Shown here: positions 1 to 5,540 of the stretch, piece by piece
Numbering within the stretch: position 1 is the first letter of the stretch
Layout: the number at the start of each line of letters is the position of its first letter
Source of the DNA: Spirochaetota bacterium
Lineage (GTDB): Bacteria; Spirochaetota; B62-G9
Length of the DNA: 5,760 nt
NCBI GenBank assembly: GCA_026990615.1
Contig: JALXDB010000275.1
Location: 1 to 5,760, forward strand
Direction: 5' to 3'
Translations under genes and position numbers: made by a program
The notes under the pieces: model-generated
Told to the model about the DNA's origin: nothing
Databases searched by the model: none
The model's input: only the letters and a program-made list of their open reading frames with translations

Positions 1-1
1 A

Positions 2-328
2 TTCAAGATTGGATCAAAACAGGTATTCCCTGCAATAGAAAATTCAATCATAGGGATGGAAATAAACGAAACAAAGACTATTATTGTACCGGCAAGTGAT
101 GCATACGGCCCCTACAGGGACGATATGGTTGTTGATGTACCGAGAGCCAACTTCCCTTCGGATATTGAACCGGAAGTAGGCCTCCAGTTGGAGCTTGTAC
201 AGTCAAACAACGAACCGATTATAGTAACTATCCTGAAAGTTTCCGAGGACACCGTTACCCTTGATGCAAATCATCCACTGGCTGGAAAGGACCTTACCTT
301 CGATGTACAACTAGTTGAGATAGTCTGA
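2..328 (+). CDS. slyD: SlyD-type FKBP peptidyl-prolyl cis-trans isomerase, 3' part (5'-truncated)
   Basis: The product would speed cis-trans isomerisation of X-Pro bonds and act as a cytoplasmic folding chaperone. The reading frame is open from base 2, so the ATG at 56 is an internal Met and not the start. The stretch before it (FKIGSKQVFPAIENSIIG) is the conserved FKBP segment leading to GM..NE(T/K)K, and the true start lies outside the window. About 108 residues are visible. AYGPY is the hallmark before the inserted flap domain. The flap runs from VPRANFP to about TVTLD, and NHPLAGKDLTFDVQLVEI is the typical closing FKBP strand of the SlyD group. The protein stops straight after this strand, so it lacks the His/Cys-rich metal-binding tail of E. 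coli SlyD; nickel delivery is therefore less likely than folding activity. A terminator follows at 454-493. The family call is firm; the symbol is by similarity. Confidence 0.9.
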   Translation, partial: FKIGSKQVFPAIENSIIGMEINETKTIIVPASDAYGPYRDDMVVDVPRANFPSDIEPEVGLQLELVQSNNEPIIVTILKVSEDTVTLDANHPLAGKDLTFDVQLVEIV

Positions 329-392
329 CAGCACATTAAACATAATTCTAGGTGCATGTAATATTATAAAAGTACTTCAACATAAGTGGTTC

Positions 393-487
393 AGCCCGGA
401 TGGTTAATAGATATGATCAGTCTATATAGGCCAAAACATTAAAACAATATACACCGGCTGTTTTCAAATCGTTAGAGCAGCCGGGCT
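393..487 (+). other. Possible alternative (anti-terminator-like) pairing around the slyD terminator
   Basis: AGCCCGG at 393-399 is perfectly complementary to CCGGGCT at 481-487. That segment includes most of the 3' arm of the terminator stem and its first T. Forming this pair would break the 454-460/478-484 terminator stem, so the two 7-bp structures exclude each other. CAGCC at 392-396 can also pair with GGCTG at 456-460. This is seen directly in the sequence. A regulatory role is inference, and it is weakened by the absence of any plus-strand gene downstream until 4439. A short stand-alone RNA is the other option. Confidence 0.25.
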
Positions 488-493
488 TTTTTT
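454..493 (+). terminator. Rho-independent terminator downstream of slyD
   Basis: A perfect 7-bp GC-rich stem, CCGGCTG (454-460) with CAGCCGG (478-484), encloses a 17-nt loop. It is followed by GC and then seven T residues (487-493). This is a classical intrinsic terminator for plus-strand transcription from slyD, about 125 nt after its stop codon. The loop is long for a terminator. Read on the minus strand, the stem is followed by a merely T-rich stretch (453-433), so it could stop leftward transcripts only weakly. Confidence 0.75.
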
Positions 494-603
494 CACTACA
501 CATGGCAATGTGGTATAAGATTTATCCCGCGCGCTTCTCCACGCCATTTTTATATATGTTAACCCGAATTTTAGCCGCAAATCATTTCATAAATCTTTTA
601 TAG

Positions 604-634
604 ATAAAAGCTACAAAAATTATTGTAGGCCTTT
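604..634 (-). terminator. Weak candidate terminator for the channel/CNBD operon
   Basis: Read on the minus strand, CTACAA (628-623) pairs with TTGTAG (616-611) across a 6-nt loop and is followed by CTTTTATC. AAAG (634-631) can extend the stem against CTTT (610-607) with a 2-nt bulge. It lies about 60 nt past the stop of the cyclic-nucleotide-binding gene, the right place for a transcription end. The stem is AT-rich and therefore weak. An overlapping repeat, CTTTTA/TAAAAG (595-600/605-610), can fold instead. Confidence 0.3.
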
Positions 635-693
635 AAAGTATAAGGAAGAATTCAAACGAGTGCTATAGAGGCCATATTTTTAACCTAAAAAGT

Positions 694-1212
694 TCAGAAG
701 AGCGAACCCTCGCTATCGATTTCAGATACGAGGGCGGAAAAAAGGGTAACCACATCCTGATTTGCCTTGTACAACCTCTTGGCAAGTATCTGGGCTATCT
801 TTCTGGTTATTAAAAGAGCAATATACGGCTCTTTCTCCCCAAACTTTATAAATCTCTCCCTGTTGGTAACAAGGAAAATACAGTCCTCTTCAGCTACCAC
901 CGTAGCAGATCTTTTGTCATTCAGGAGAAGACCTATTTCTCCGAAAAATACGTGCTGCTCTGCATTCAACAGTACAACAGTATAGGGTTCGTTCTGCAGA
1001 GTATTTTTAAGTATTCTTACACTACCCCTTTTTATAATGTAAAGCTCATCCCCTTCCTCACCCTCCTTAATAATCACATCACCCTTTTTGGATTTTGACT
1101 CCCAGAAAAGCTCGTTTATCTTTTTTAAAGTTTCATCATCCTCTTTAAAGTCTTCAAACAATACAATATTTCTTAGAATATCTATATTTTCTTCTTTAGA
1201 TTTTGTGTGCAT
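694..1212 (-). CDS. Solitary cyclic-nucleotide-binding domain (CAP_ED/CNBD) protein
   Basis: This is a small soluble protein of 172 residues made of one cyclic-nucleotide-binding domain. It has no helix-turn-helix, so it is not a CRP/FNR transcription factor. In the 172-residue numbering, the beta-roll runs from about residue 20, with KKGDVIIKEGEEGDELYIIKRG typical of its first half. The phosphate-binding cassette is FGEIGLL...RSAT (about 90-104), with the conserved Glu92 and Arg101 that contact ribose and cyclic phosphate in cAMP/cGMP-binding members. A helical tail of about 50 residues follows. I place the start at the ATG at 1212 because AGGTGG (1223-1218) precedes it by 5 nt; the alternative GTG at 1221 lies inside that site and would add three residues. 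It begins 34 nt after the potassium channel gene on the same strand with no terminator between. Co-expression suggests a detached ligand sensor for the channel, but this is inference; other partners are possible. Confidence 0.87.
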   Translation of the reverse strand: MHTKSKEENIDILRNIVLFEDFKEDDETLKKINELFWESKSKKGDVIIKEGEEGDELYIIKRGSVRILKNTLQNEPYTVVLLNAEQHVFFGEIGLLLNDKRSATVVAEEDCIFLVTNRERFIKFGEKEPYIALLITRKIAQILAKRLYKANQDVVTLFSALVSEIDSEGSLF

Positions 1213-1217
1213 AAAAT

Positions 1218-1223
1218 CCACCT
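1218..1223 (-). promoter_or_regulatory. Ribosome-binding site that decides the CNBD start
   Basis: On the minus strand AGGTGG is followed by ATTTT and then ATG (1212-1210), giving a 5-nt spacer. The longer frame would start at a GTG (1221-1219) that forms part of this site and has no Shine-Dalgarno sequence of its own upstream. The ATG is therefore preferred. Confidence 0.6.
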
Positions 1224-1246
1224 GTATTATTTTATATAGTATACTA

Positions 1247-2644
1247 CTATGATTTTTCTTCCTCCCCTCTATCTTCTCCTTTTATCACTATAGCTTTGCT
1301 GTTTTTCTTGATTATATAATCCGCCCCTGGATTTAAAACGGGTTTATTCGGAACCAGTTTTTTAACATTCTGTAGATTCTCAACTAATTTTGATATATCG
1401 GGAGTTTTCTGTGCCTCTGCAAGAGCTTCCTTTTTTCTGTAGTATATCTTACCTGTATTCTCAAGAATGCCTATTAAGATGTACCCATACTCACTTTCAA
1501 AATAGCTCTTAAGTTCGCCGAAGGTTTTTCCAATAAAAAAGTCCGGAAAATCAAATGTGAGCAGCCGCCCAAACTCTGGATTCAAAAGCTCCGATGCTAT
1601 ATGTGAAACACCCGACGCACTTGCGGCATTTGCTATAAGTATTCTGCTGTACTCTCTTGTTAGGATAATCTCATCGCAATTGGCGAGCCTTAAATACTTC
1701 TCAAACTTCTCATCGATAAGCTCAGCACAGGTATAGATGTTCTTATTCATAGAATCAATTGTGATTACCGTCATAACTGTTCTGGAATCCACTTCCTGTG
1801 CTGAAAACTTTCTGCTCGCATCGGCAAGTACAAGAGCCGTGGAAGCATTTTTTATATTCGCTCTGGCCAGAACTTTTTCATCTATATAATCACCCTTCAC
1901 GTACTTTACCATTTTGAATTTGGGAATTGATCTTATATGGTCTATAATAGCCGGGTCTGCATCATTAACCAGAACAATGTCCGATGGGCTTAATTCGGGA
2001 TTAACCTTCAAAATATTCTCCAGAATACTCTCAAGCTCGTGCTTCCACCCGCAAATTACAAAATGCCCCTTCTTTTTTTCAAGCACTATTAAACCTCCTC
2101 TCGCCTTTATCTGTTTGTCAACAAGAAAGGAAGCAATTCTACCTGTAACCATACCAACAACAGCAATCCCGAGTACCATCATTGCAATACCAACGAGTTT
2201 TCCACCAACGGTTATAGGATACTTATCACCATAGCCAACCGTTGTAAGAGTAACAATTGTCCACCAGAGGGTATCCCACAGATTCTTGAATCCCTGATTC
2301 ACTCCTACCTCGAAGATATATGCACCGAACATGCTAACTGCAAGCAAACCGATTATCACAAGAACAAGGATAACTGTATTGTTCCTGTTGGCAATTTCCC
2401 ACAGTTCTGAAAAGGTTACCTTCTTCCTTCTTTTCCCTCTCTTTTTCTTTATTCTTGAAGAAGCGTACAAAGATTTTGAAATGCGGTCCGCATTCACCTT
2501 TTCAACCGCCAAGCCATCCAGGATTTTCTGGATCTTTACATCATCTTCATGTTTGTTGCTTCCCGTTCCCTTTTTGGAAATTTTCGAGATTACATTTGAT
2601 GTTTTACTCTTAAATGAGCCGATAATTTCTTCGAACTTTTTCAT
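1247..2644 (-). CDS. Two-TM potassium channel with C-terminal RCK (TrkA-N/TrkA-C) domain, MthK-like
   Basis: This is an inner-membrane K+ channel subunit of 465 residues, expected to form tetramers gated by a cytoplasmic RCK ring. It starts with a polar cytoplasmic region of about 85 residues ending in a very basic cluster (64-75, ten Lys/Arg in twelve). The first membrane helix is about 90-112. The pore loop carries the K+ selectivity filter TTVGYGD (134-140), and the second helix is about 149-174. The RCK N-lobe begins at GHFVICGW (193-200); its CGW resembles MthK rather than the GxGxxG of Trk/KefC-type domains. An acidic strand end (LVNDAD) and KGDYIDEKVLARANI (250-264) follow. Residues about 357-457 look like a TrkA-C lobe ending in LNPGADYII. 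The site before the ATG is weak (GGTGAG, 2-nt spacer). A much stronger internal site (see 2084-2101) could yield a free RCK subunit. The channel is upstream of the cyclic-nucleotide-binding gene and 97 nt downstream of xylB. The RCK ligand cannot be told from the sequence. Confidence 0.92.
   Translation of the reverse strand: MKKFEEIIGSFKSKTSNVISKISKKGTGSNKHEDDVKIQKILDGLAVEKVNADRISKSLYASSRIKKKRGKRRKKVTFSELWEIANRNNTVILVLVIIGLLAVSMFGAYIFEVGVNQGFKNLWDTLWWTIVTLTTVGYGDKYPITVGGKLVGIAMMVLGIAVVGMVTGRIASFLVDKQIKARGGLIVLEKKKGHFVICGWKHELESILENILKVNPELSPSDIVLVNDADPAIIDHIRSIPKFKMVKYVKGDYIDEKVLARANIKNASTALVLADASRKFSAQEVDSRTVMTVITIDSMNKNIYTCAELIDEKFEKYLRLANCDEIILTREYSRILIANAASASGVSHIASELLNPEFGRLLTFDFPDFFIGKTFGELKSYFESEYGYILIGILENTGKIYYRKKEALAEAQKTPDISKLVENLQNVKKLVPNKPVLNPGADYIIKKNSKAIVIKGEDRGEEEKS
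2084..2101 (-). promoter_or_regulatory. Internal ribosome-binding site and GTG start for a free RCK subunit
   Basis: Inside the channel gene the minus strand reads AGAGGAGGT (2101-2093), TTAATA, GTG (2086-2084), in frame with the channel at codon 187. AGGAGG is a full match to the anti-Shine-Dalgarno sequence and lies 7 nt before the GTG. It falls between the second membrane helix and the RCK motif HFVICGW (194-200). Translation from here would give a 279-residue soluble protein, (M)LEKKKGHFVICGW..., containing the whole RCK domain. The archaeal channel MthK is known to make such a free RCK subunit from an internal Met, and its gating ring combines four tethered and four free RCK domains. The same for this channel is inference. 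The site could also be a chance result of the Arg-Gly-Gly codons AGA GGA GGT. Confidence 0.5.
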
Positions 2645-2741
2645 TTCTCACCGTAAGCTATCAATACTAATTTCACTACAAGTCATCCTATAAACATTTT
2701 CGGGTCTTTATAGTTATTTCTGTAACCAATACCTTTTATAT

Positions 2742-4310
2742 TTAGTCGTTTTGCTGAAACCTTCTAATAAGGATATCCCTATGTTTTTTAAAAACATCAA
2801 TAAGAGATCTACTTAAATCCGTTTGTAGATTAAAAAGTTCCTTATAAAGTTCAGACCTTCCCTTATTCGGAATACATCTGGTCTGTTCTTTAATCTCAAT
2901 CAACCGGTCAGTAATACTGGAGATATCCACCTTTTCACCCTTACTGTTAAGATAACACCACATCGACTGCACGGCAGCACCCAGAGATGCACCCTCTTCC
3001 ACCTCCATATTAACTGCTGGAGAATTAAAAACATCCGCAACTACCTGCCTCCATACTTCGCTTTTACTCCCGCCTCCCGTAAGGCGAATCTCCTCCGGTT
3101 TTATCCCTTCTCTCTTCATGCAATCAAGGCCATACATCAGTCCCATTGTCACCCCTTCCATTGCACTTCTTGCAAGGTTTTCGGCAGTCAATGTAAACTC
3201 GTTAACCCCGAAAAACACCCCCGTTCCAAAAGGAACATTTGGAGTTCTCTCCCCGTTGAAATATGGCAGCAAAATAAGACCCTTTGAGCCTGCCTCGGCA
3301 CCTGTAACCTTTTCTTCAAGTCCATCGTTATTCAGATTGAATAGCCTTTTTATCATTTCCGTAGCTACAGTTACATTCATCGTACAGGCAAGCGGCAGCC
3401 AACCCCCCGTGCTGTCGCAGAAAGCTGCAAATTCGCCCTTCCTGTCTATAACAGGCCTGCTCGAGTATGCGTACACAGTGCCGGATGTACCCAGACTTAC
3501 GGTTACAATACCATCTTTTGTATTTCCTGTTCCAATAGCACCCATCATATTATCGCCACCGCCTGAACTGACAATTATCTTCTGTTCGGCCGAAAAACCC
3601 AGGAGTTCAGCAACATCATGTTTTACATACCCAACCGGTTCCACACTATCTATCAGGTCTGGCAAACAATTTAAAAGCTTTCCGGAATCATCAATAGCAT
3701 TCAACACTTCATACGACCACTTTCTATTTTTCACATCAAAATATGCAGTTCCCGAAGCATCTCCGGGTTCAGCTTTTATTTCTCCTGTAAGAAAATAGTT
3801 AATGTAATCATGGGGAAGCAAAATTTTACTGAGTTTGCTGTAATTTTCAGGCTCATTTTCCTTTAACCAGAGGACTTTAGGTGCTGTATAGCCCGGCAGA
3901 ATGTTATTCCCGGTGTATTCTATTGCCCTTTCAACACCGCCCAGCCTCTCAATTATCGTTTCACACTGGCGAATAGTGGACGTGTCGTTCCAGAGCTTGG
4001 CCCTTCTAATAACCTCACCGTTCTTATCAAGGGGAACAAGACCATGCTGCTGACCTGACACCCCTATCCCAATAATTTTAGCCCTATCTTTAGCATTTAA
4101 ATTACCCGTTATCTTTTTCACCGTTTTTACAACCGCATTTATCCAGTCCTGCGGATCCTGCTCTCTTGTTCCATCTGGTTTCTCGTAAAGCGGATAGGGT
4201 TCCCTGCTTTCGCTTAAAACTTTTCCGTTTTTACCATCTATTAAAACAGATTTAGTCCCCTGGGTACCGACATCAATCCCGATAAATAATCCATCAATCT
4301 GTATACTCAT
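2742..4310 (-). CDS. xylB: Xylulokinase (FGGY-family carbohydrate kinase)
   Basis: The enzyme phosphorylates D-xylulose with ATP to D-xylulose 5-phosphate, which enters the pentose phosphate pathway; it is cytoplasmic. At 522 residues it is somewhat longer than E. coli XylB (484), partly because of a C-terminal tail after about residue 495. Motifs in order: GIDVGTQGTK (11-20, phosphate loop 1 with Asp13); EQDPQDW (50-56); GQQHG (86-90, sugar-binding, as GQMHG in E. coli); LWND (106-109); the first FGGY signature YTAPKVLWLKEN (141-152); LLPHDY (164-169); GDASGT (183-188); SSGGGDN (248-254) with catalytic Asp253; SLGTSG (272-277); GERTP (353-357); the second signature GVFFG...ENLARSAMEG (364-386); and TGGGSKSEVWRQ (411-422). 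All key residues are present. A GGGGG stretch lies 8 nt before the ATG. No xylose isomerase, transporter or regulator gene is in view, so a related ketose substrate cannot be excluded. Confidence 0.93.
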   Translation of the reverse strand: MSIQIDGLFIGIDVGTQGTKSVLIDGKNGKVLSESREPYPLYEKPDGTREQDPQDWINAVVKTVKKITGNLNAKDRAKIIGIGVSGQQHGLVPLDKNGEVIRRAKLWNDTSTIRQCETIIERLGGVERAIEYTGNNILPGYTAPKVLWLKENEPENYSKLSKILLPHDYINYFLTGEIKAEPGDASGTAYFDVKNRKWSYEVLNAIDDSGKLLNCLPDLIDSVEPVGYVKHDVAELLGFSAEQKIIVSSGGGDNMMGAIGTGNTKDGIVTVSLGTSGTVYAYSSRPVIDRKGEFAAFCDSTGGWLPLACTMNVTVATEMIKRLFNLNNDGLEEKVTGAEAGSKGLILLPYFNGERTPNVPFGTGVFFGVNEFTLTAENLARSAMEGVTMGLMYGLDCMKREGIKPEEIRLTGGGSKSEVWRQVVADVFNSPAVNMEVEEGASLGAAVQSMWCYLNSKGEKVDISSITDRLIEIKEQTRCIPNKGRSELYKELFNLQTDLSRSLIDVFKKHRDILIRRFQQND

Positions 4311-4328
4311 TTAGATTACCCCCGACTA

Positions 4329-4356
4329 ATAATAAATTACTTGTAATTTCTTGCAA
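4329..4356 (-). promoter_or_regulatory. Candidate xylB promoter (minus strand)
   Basis: On the minus strand the -35 TTGCAA (4356-4351) is followed by 16 nt and the -10 TATTAT (4334-4329), a five-of-six match to the consensus. Transcription would begin near 4322, leaving a leader of only about 12 nt that cuts into the GGGGG ribosome site. This makes the assignment uncertain. A perfect inverted repeat occupies the spacer. Confidence 0.33.
4334..4349. promoter_or_regulatory. Perfect 16-bp inverted repeat, candidate operator for xylB
   Basis: AAATTAC (4334-4340), TT, GTAATTT (4343-4349) is a perfect inverted repeat with 7-bp arms and a 2-nt centre. It lies 24 bp upstream of the xylB start codon and between the proposed -35 and -10 of the minus-strand promoter, a usual place for a repressor site. 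It is too AT-rich and tight-looped to be a terminator. The regulator is not known from this window. Confidence 0.42.
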
Positions 4357-4378
4357 CTTTCTTTATTTTTACTATAAA
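4351..4378 (+). promoter_or_regulatory. Candidate sigma-70-type promoter for the GGDEF gene (plus strand)
   Basis: TTGCAA (4351-4356, four of six to consensus) is followed by 16 nt and TATAAA (4373-4378, five of six). Transcription would start near 4385, giving a leader of about 54 nt before the ATG at 4439. TTGCAA is self-complementary and serves as the proposed -35 of the opposite xylB promoter as well. Confidence 0.45.
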
Positions 4379-4438
4379 TTTCAATAATTTCAAGCTTTAA
4401 TACCAAACATAAAGGAATAAAACGAAACAAGGGAATAA

Positions 4439-5479
4439 ATGGAAACTCTCGGGTTCAATGAACAGGAAGAAAACTATAAAAAGCAGATATTCGATCTGAA
4501 AACCCTTCTCGAGATAGGTAAAACTCTCAATGCAAGCCTATCACTAAACGATGTATTAAACATCGTTGTTCTAACGTGCAACGGACACTTTCATGCCTCG
4601 GGTGCAATTATACTTCTACCCGCGGAAAAAGACGACGGTGAATATTTTATAACTAGAACAGAAGGGGAATATTTTGAGATCAAGGCCAATGGCCCCTTTA
4701 TAAAATTCCTAAAAGAAAATCAGAGAACTATAGATATTGGTGATCTTAAAAATGACAAAGAGTTTGAAGATCTTTACAAAAAACTAAAAGAAAAAGAGAT
4801 AAACTTAATTGTACCTATGAGATTCAAAGGAGCAATAAACGGGCTTTTGCTTTTGAAGGAGAAAGAAAGGGATTTTGGGATAAAGTATTCAGAGAATGAA
4901 AAGCAGTACCTAGATATAATTGCAGGTTTTGCCTCTGTAGCAATAGAGAATGCAAAACTATACGAGATGGCAACTCTGGATAGAAAAACAAGACTTTACA
5001 ATCATGGATATTTTCAAAACAGGCTTATTGAGGAAATAGAGAGAGCAGAGAAGTACAAAACCGATCTTACCCTGATGATAATGGATCTGGATCATTTTAA
5101 AAAGATTAACGATACTTACGGACATATGAAGGGCGACGAAGTTTTAATAAAAGTCGCAGAAACTATAAAAAAGCAGGTAAGAGAATTTGATATACCTGCA
5201 AGATTTGGAGGTGAAGAATTTACTGTAATACTTCCTGAAACAGACCCTGATAACGGGGTAAATGTAGCAGAAAGGCTGAGGGCAGCGGTAAAAAAACTCA
5301 AGTTTTCATCCAAAAAGGGGGAGTTTAACGTAACTGTCAGTATTGGTATATCAAACTATATCCACTCTTCAAATATGACAGAAGATATATTAATAGAACA
5401 GGCAGATAAAGCTCTTTACTACGCAAAAGAGCACGGCCGTGATCAGGTAGCCCTATACAGAGATATTATAAAAAAGTAA
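4439..5479 (+). CDS. GAF-domain diguanylate cyclase (GGDEF)
   Basis: The enzyme makes the second messenger cyclic di-GMP from two GTP. It is a cytoplasmic protein of 346 residues with no membrane segment. A short N-terminal helix (about 8-30) leads into a GAF sensor domain (about 19-174; its ligand is not recognisable). The signalling helix ends in the typical GGDEF entry motif DRKTRLYNHGYF (181-192). The cyclase domain shows the metal-binding Asp216 in MDLDHFKKINDTYGH, the active-site loop GGEEF (257-261), and the allosteric inhibitory site RxxD (Arg248, Asp251) five residues before it. VSIGIS (300-305) and ADKALYYAKEHGRDQV (322-337) complete the domain. All catalytic residues are intact, so it should be active and subject to product inhibition. 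The start is supported by AAGGGA (4429-4434) just upstream; a similar AAAGGAATAA (4411-4420) lies 18 nt before it. It is divergent from xylB and 61 nt upstream of the P-loop ATPase gene with no terminator between. Confidence 0.95.
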   Translation: METLGFNEQEENYKKQIFDLKTLLEIGKTLNASLSLNDVLNIVVLTCNGHFHASGAIILLPAEKDDGEYFITRTEGEYFEIKANGPFIKFLKENQRTIDIGDLKNDKEFEDLYKKLKEKEINLIVPMRFKGAINGLLLLKEKERDFGIKYSENEKQYLDIIAGFASVAIENAKLYEMATLDRKTRLYNHGYFQNRLIEEIERAEKYKTDLTLMIMDLDHFKKINDTYGHMKGDEVLIKVAETIKKQVREFDIPARFGGEEFTVILPETDPDNGVNVAERLRAAVKKLKFSSKKGEFNVTVSIGISNYIHSSNMTEDILIEQADKALYYAKEHGRDQVALYRDIIKK

Positions 5480-5540
5480 ATCATATCCAATACAACTCAA
5501 TCAAAATACAAATATTCTTATATAGCTTGGGAGGCTAATA

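Larger units (their letters stand above)
329..693. other. Gene-free convergent intergenic region
   Basis: This stretch separates the plus-strand slyD-like gene from the minus-strand cyclic-nucleotide-binding gene. I see no convincing open frame and no tRNA. It holds a plus-strand terminator (454-493), a possible competing upstream segment (393-399), a small perfect hairpin CACAT/ATGTG with a 4-nt loop (499-512), and overlapping AT-rich inverted repeats at 595-634. A weak promoter-like pair is TTAAAC (336-341), 17 nt, TAATAT (359-364), which could start a short RNA ending at the terminator. That promoter is a poor match and is inference only. Confidence 0.6.

Noticed and set aside
56..328. ATG at 56 as the start of a 90-residue protein
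   Set aside because: The frame is open from base 2 and the residues before this Met match the conserved FKBP segment, so the Met is internal and the gene is cut by the window edge.
387..487. A tRNA-like look (GCCCGGATGGTTAA and TTCAAATC)
   Set aside because: No cloverleaf can be built: the would-be T-arm has no stem and the spacing of the arms is wrong.
767..985. A 72-residue plus-strand open frame
   Set aside because: It is antisense to the CNBD gene, with no ribosome site or domain.
1237..1246. Palindrome TAGTATACTA and TATA-like hexamers between the channel and CNBD genes
   Set aside because: It is short and AT-rich with no matching -35 at proper spacing; probably composition.
1914..2693. 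Plus-strand open frames of 106 and 120 residues opposite the channel gene
   Set aside because: They are antisense shadows of a gene with a clear K+ filter and RCK domain. Their hydrophobic or Phe/Ser-rich stretches only mirror the opposite strand.
2645..2741. Promoter or terminator between xylB and the channel gene
   Set aside because: I found no GC-rich hairpin with a T-run and no -35/-10 pair better than chance on the minus strand.
3118..3798. A 226-residue open frame on the plus strand
   Set aside because: It is antisense to the well-supported xylB gene, with no recognisable domain and a Pro/Ser-rich composition typical of shadow frames.
5116..5313. A 65-residue minus-strand open frame inside the GGDEF gene
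   Set aside because: It is a shadow of the cyclase-domain coding sequence.
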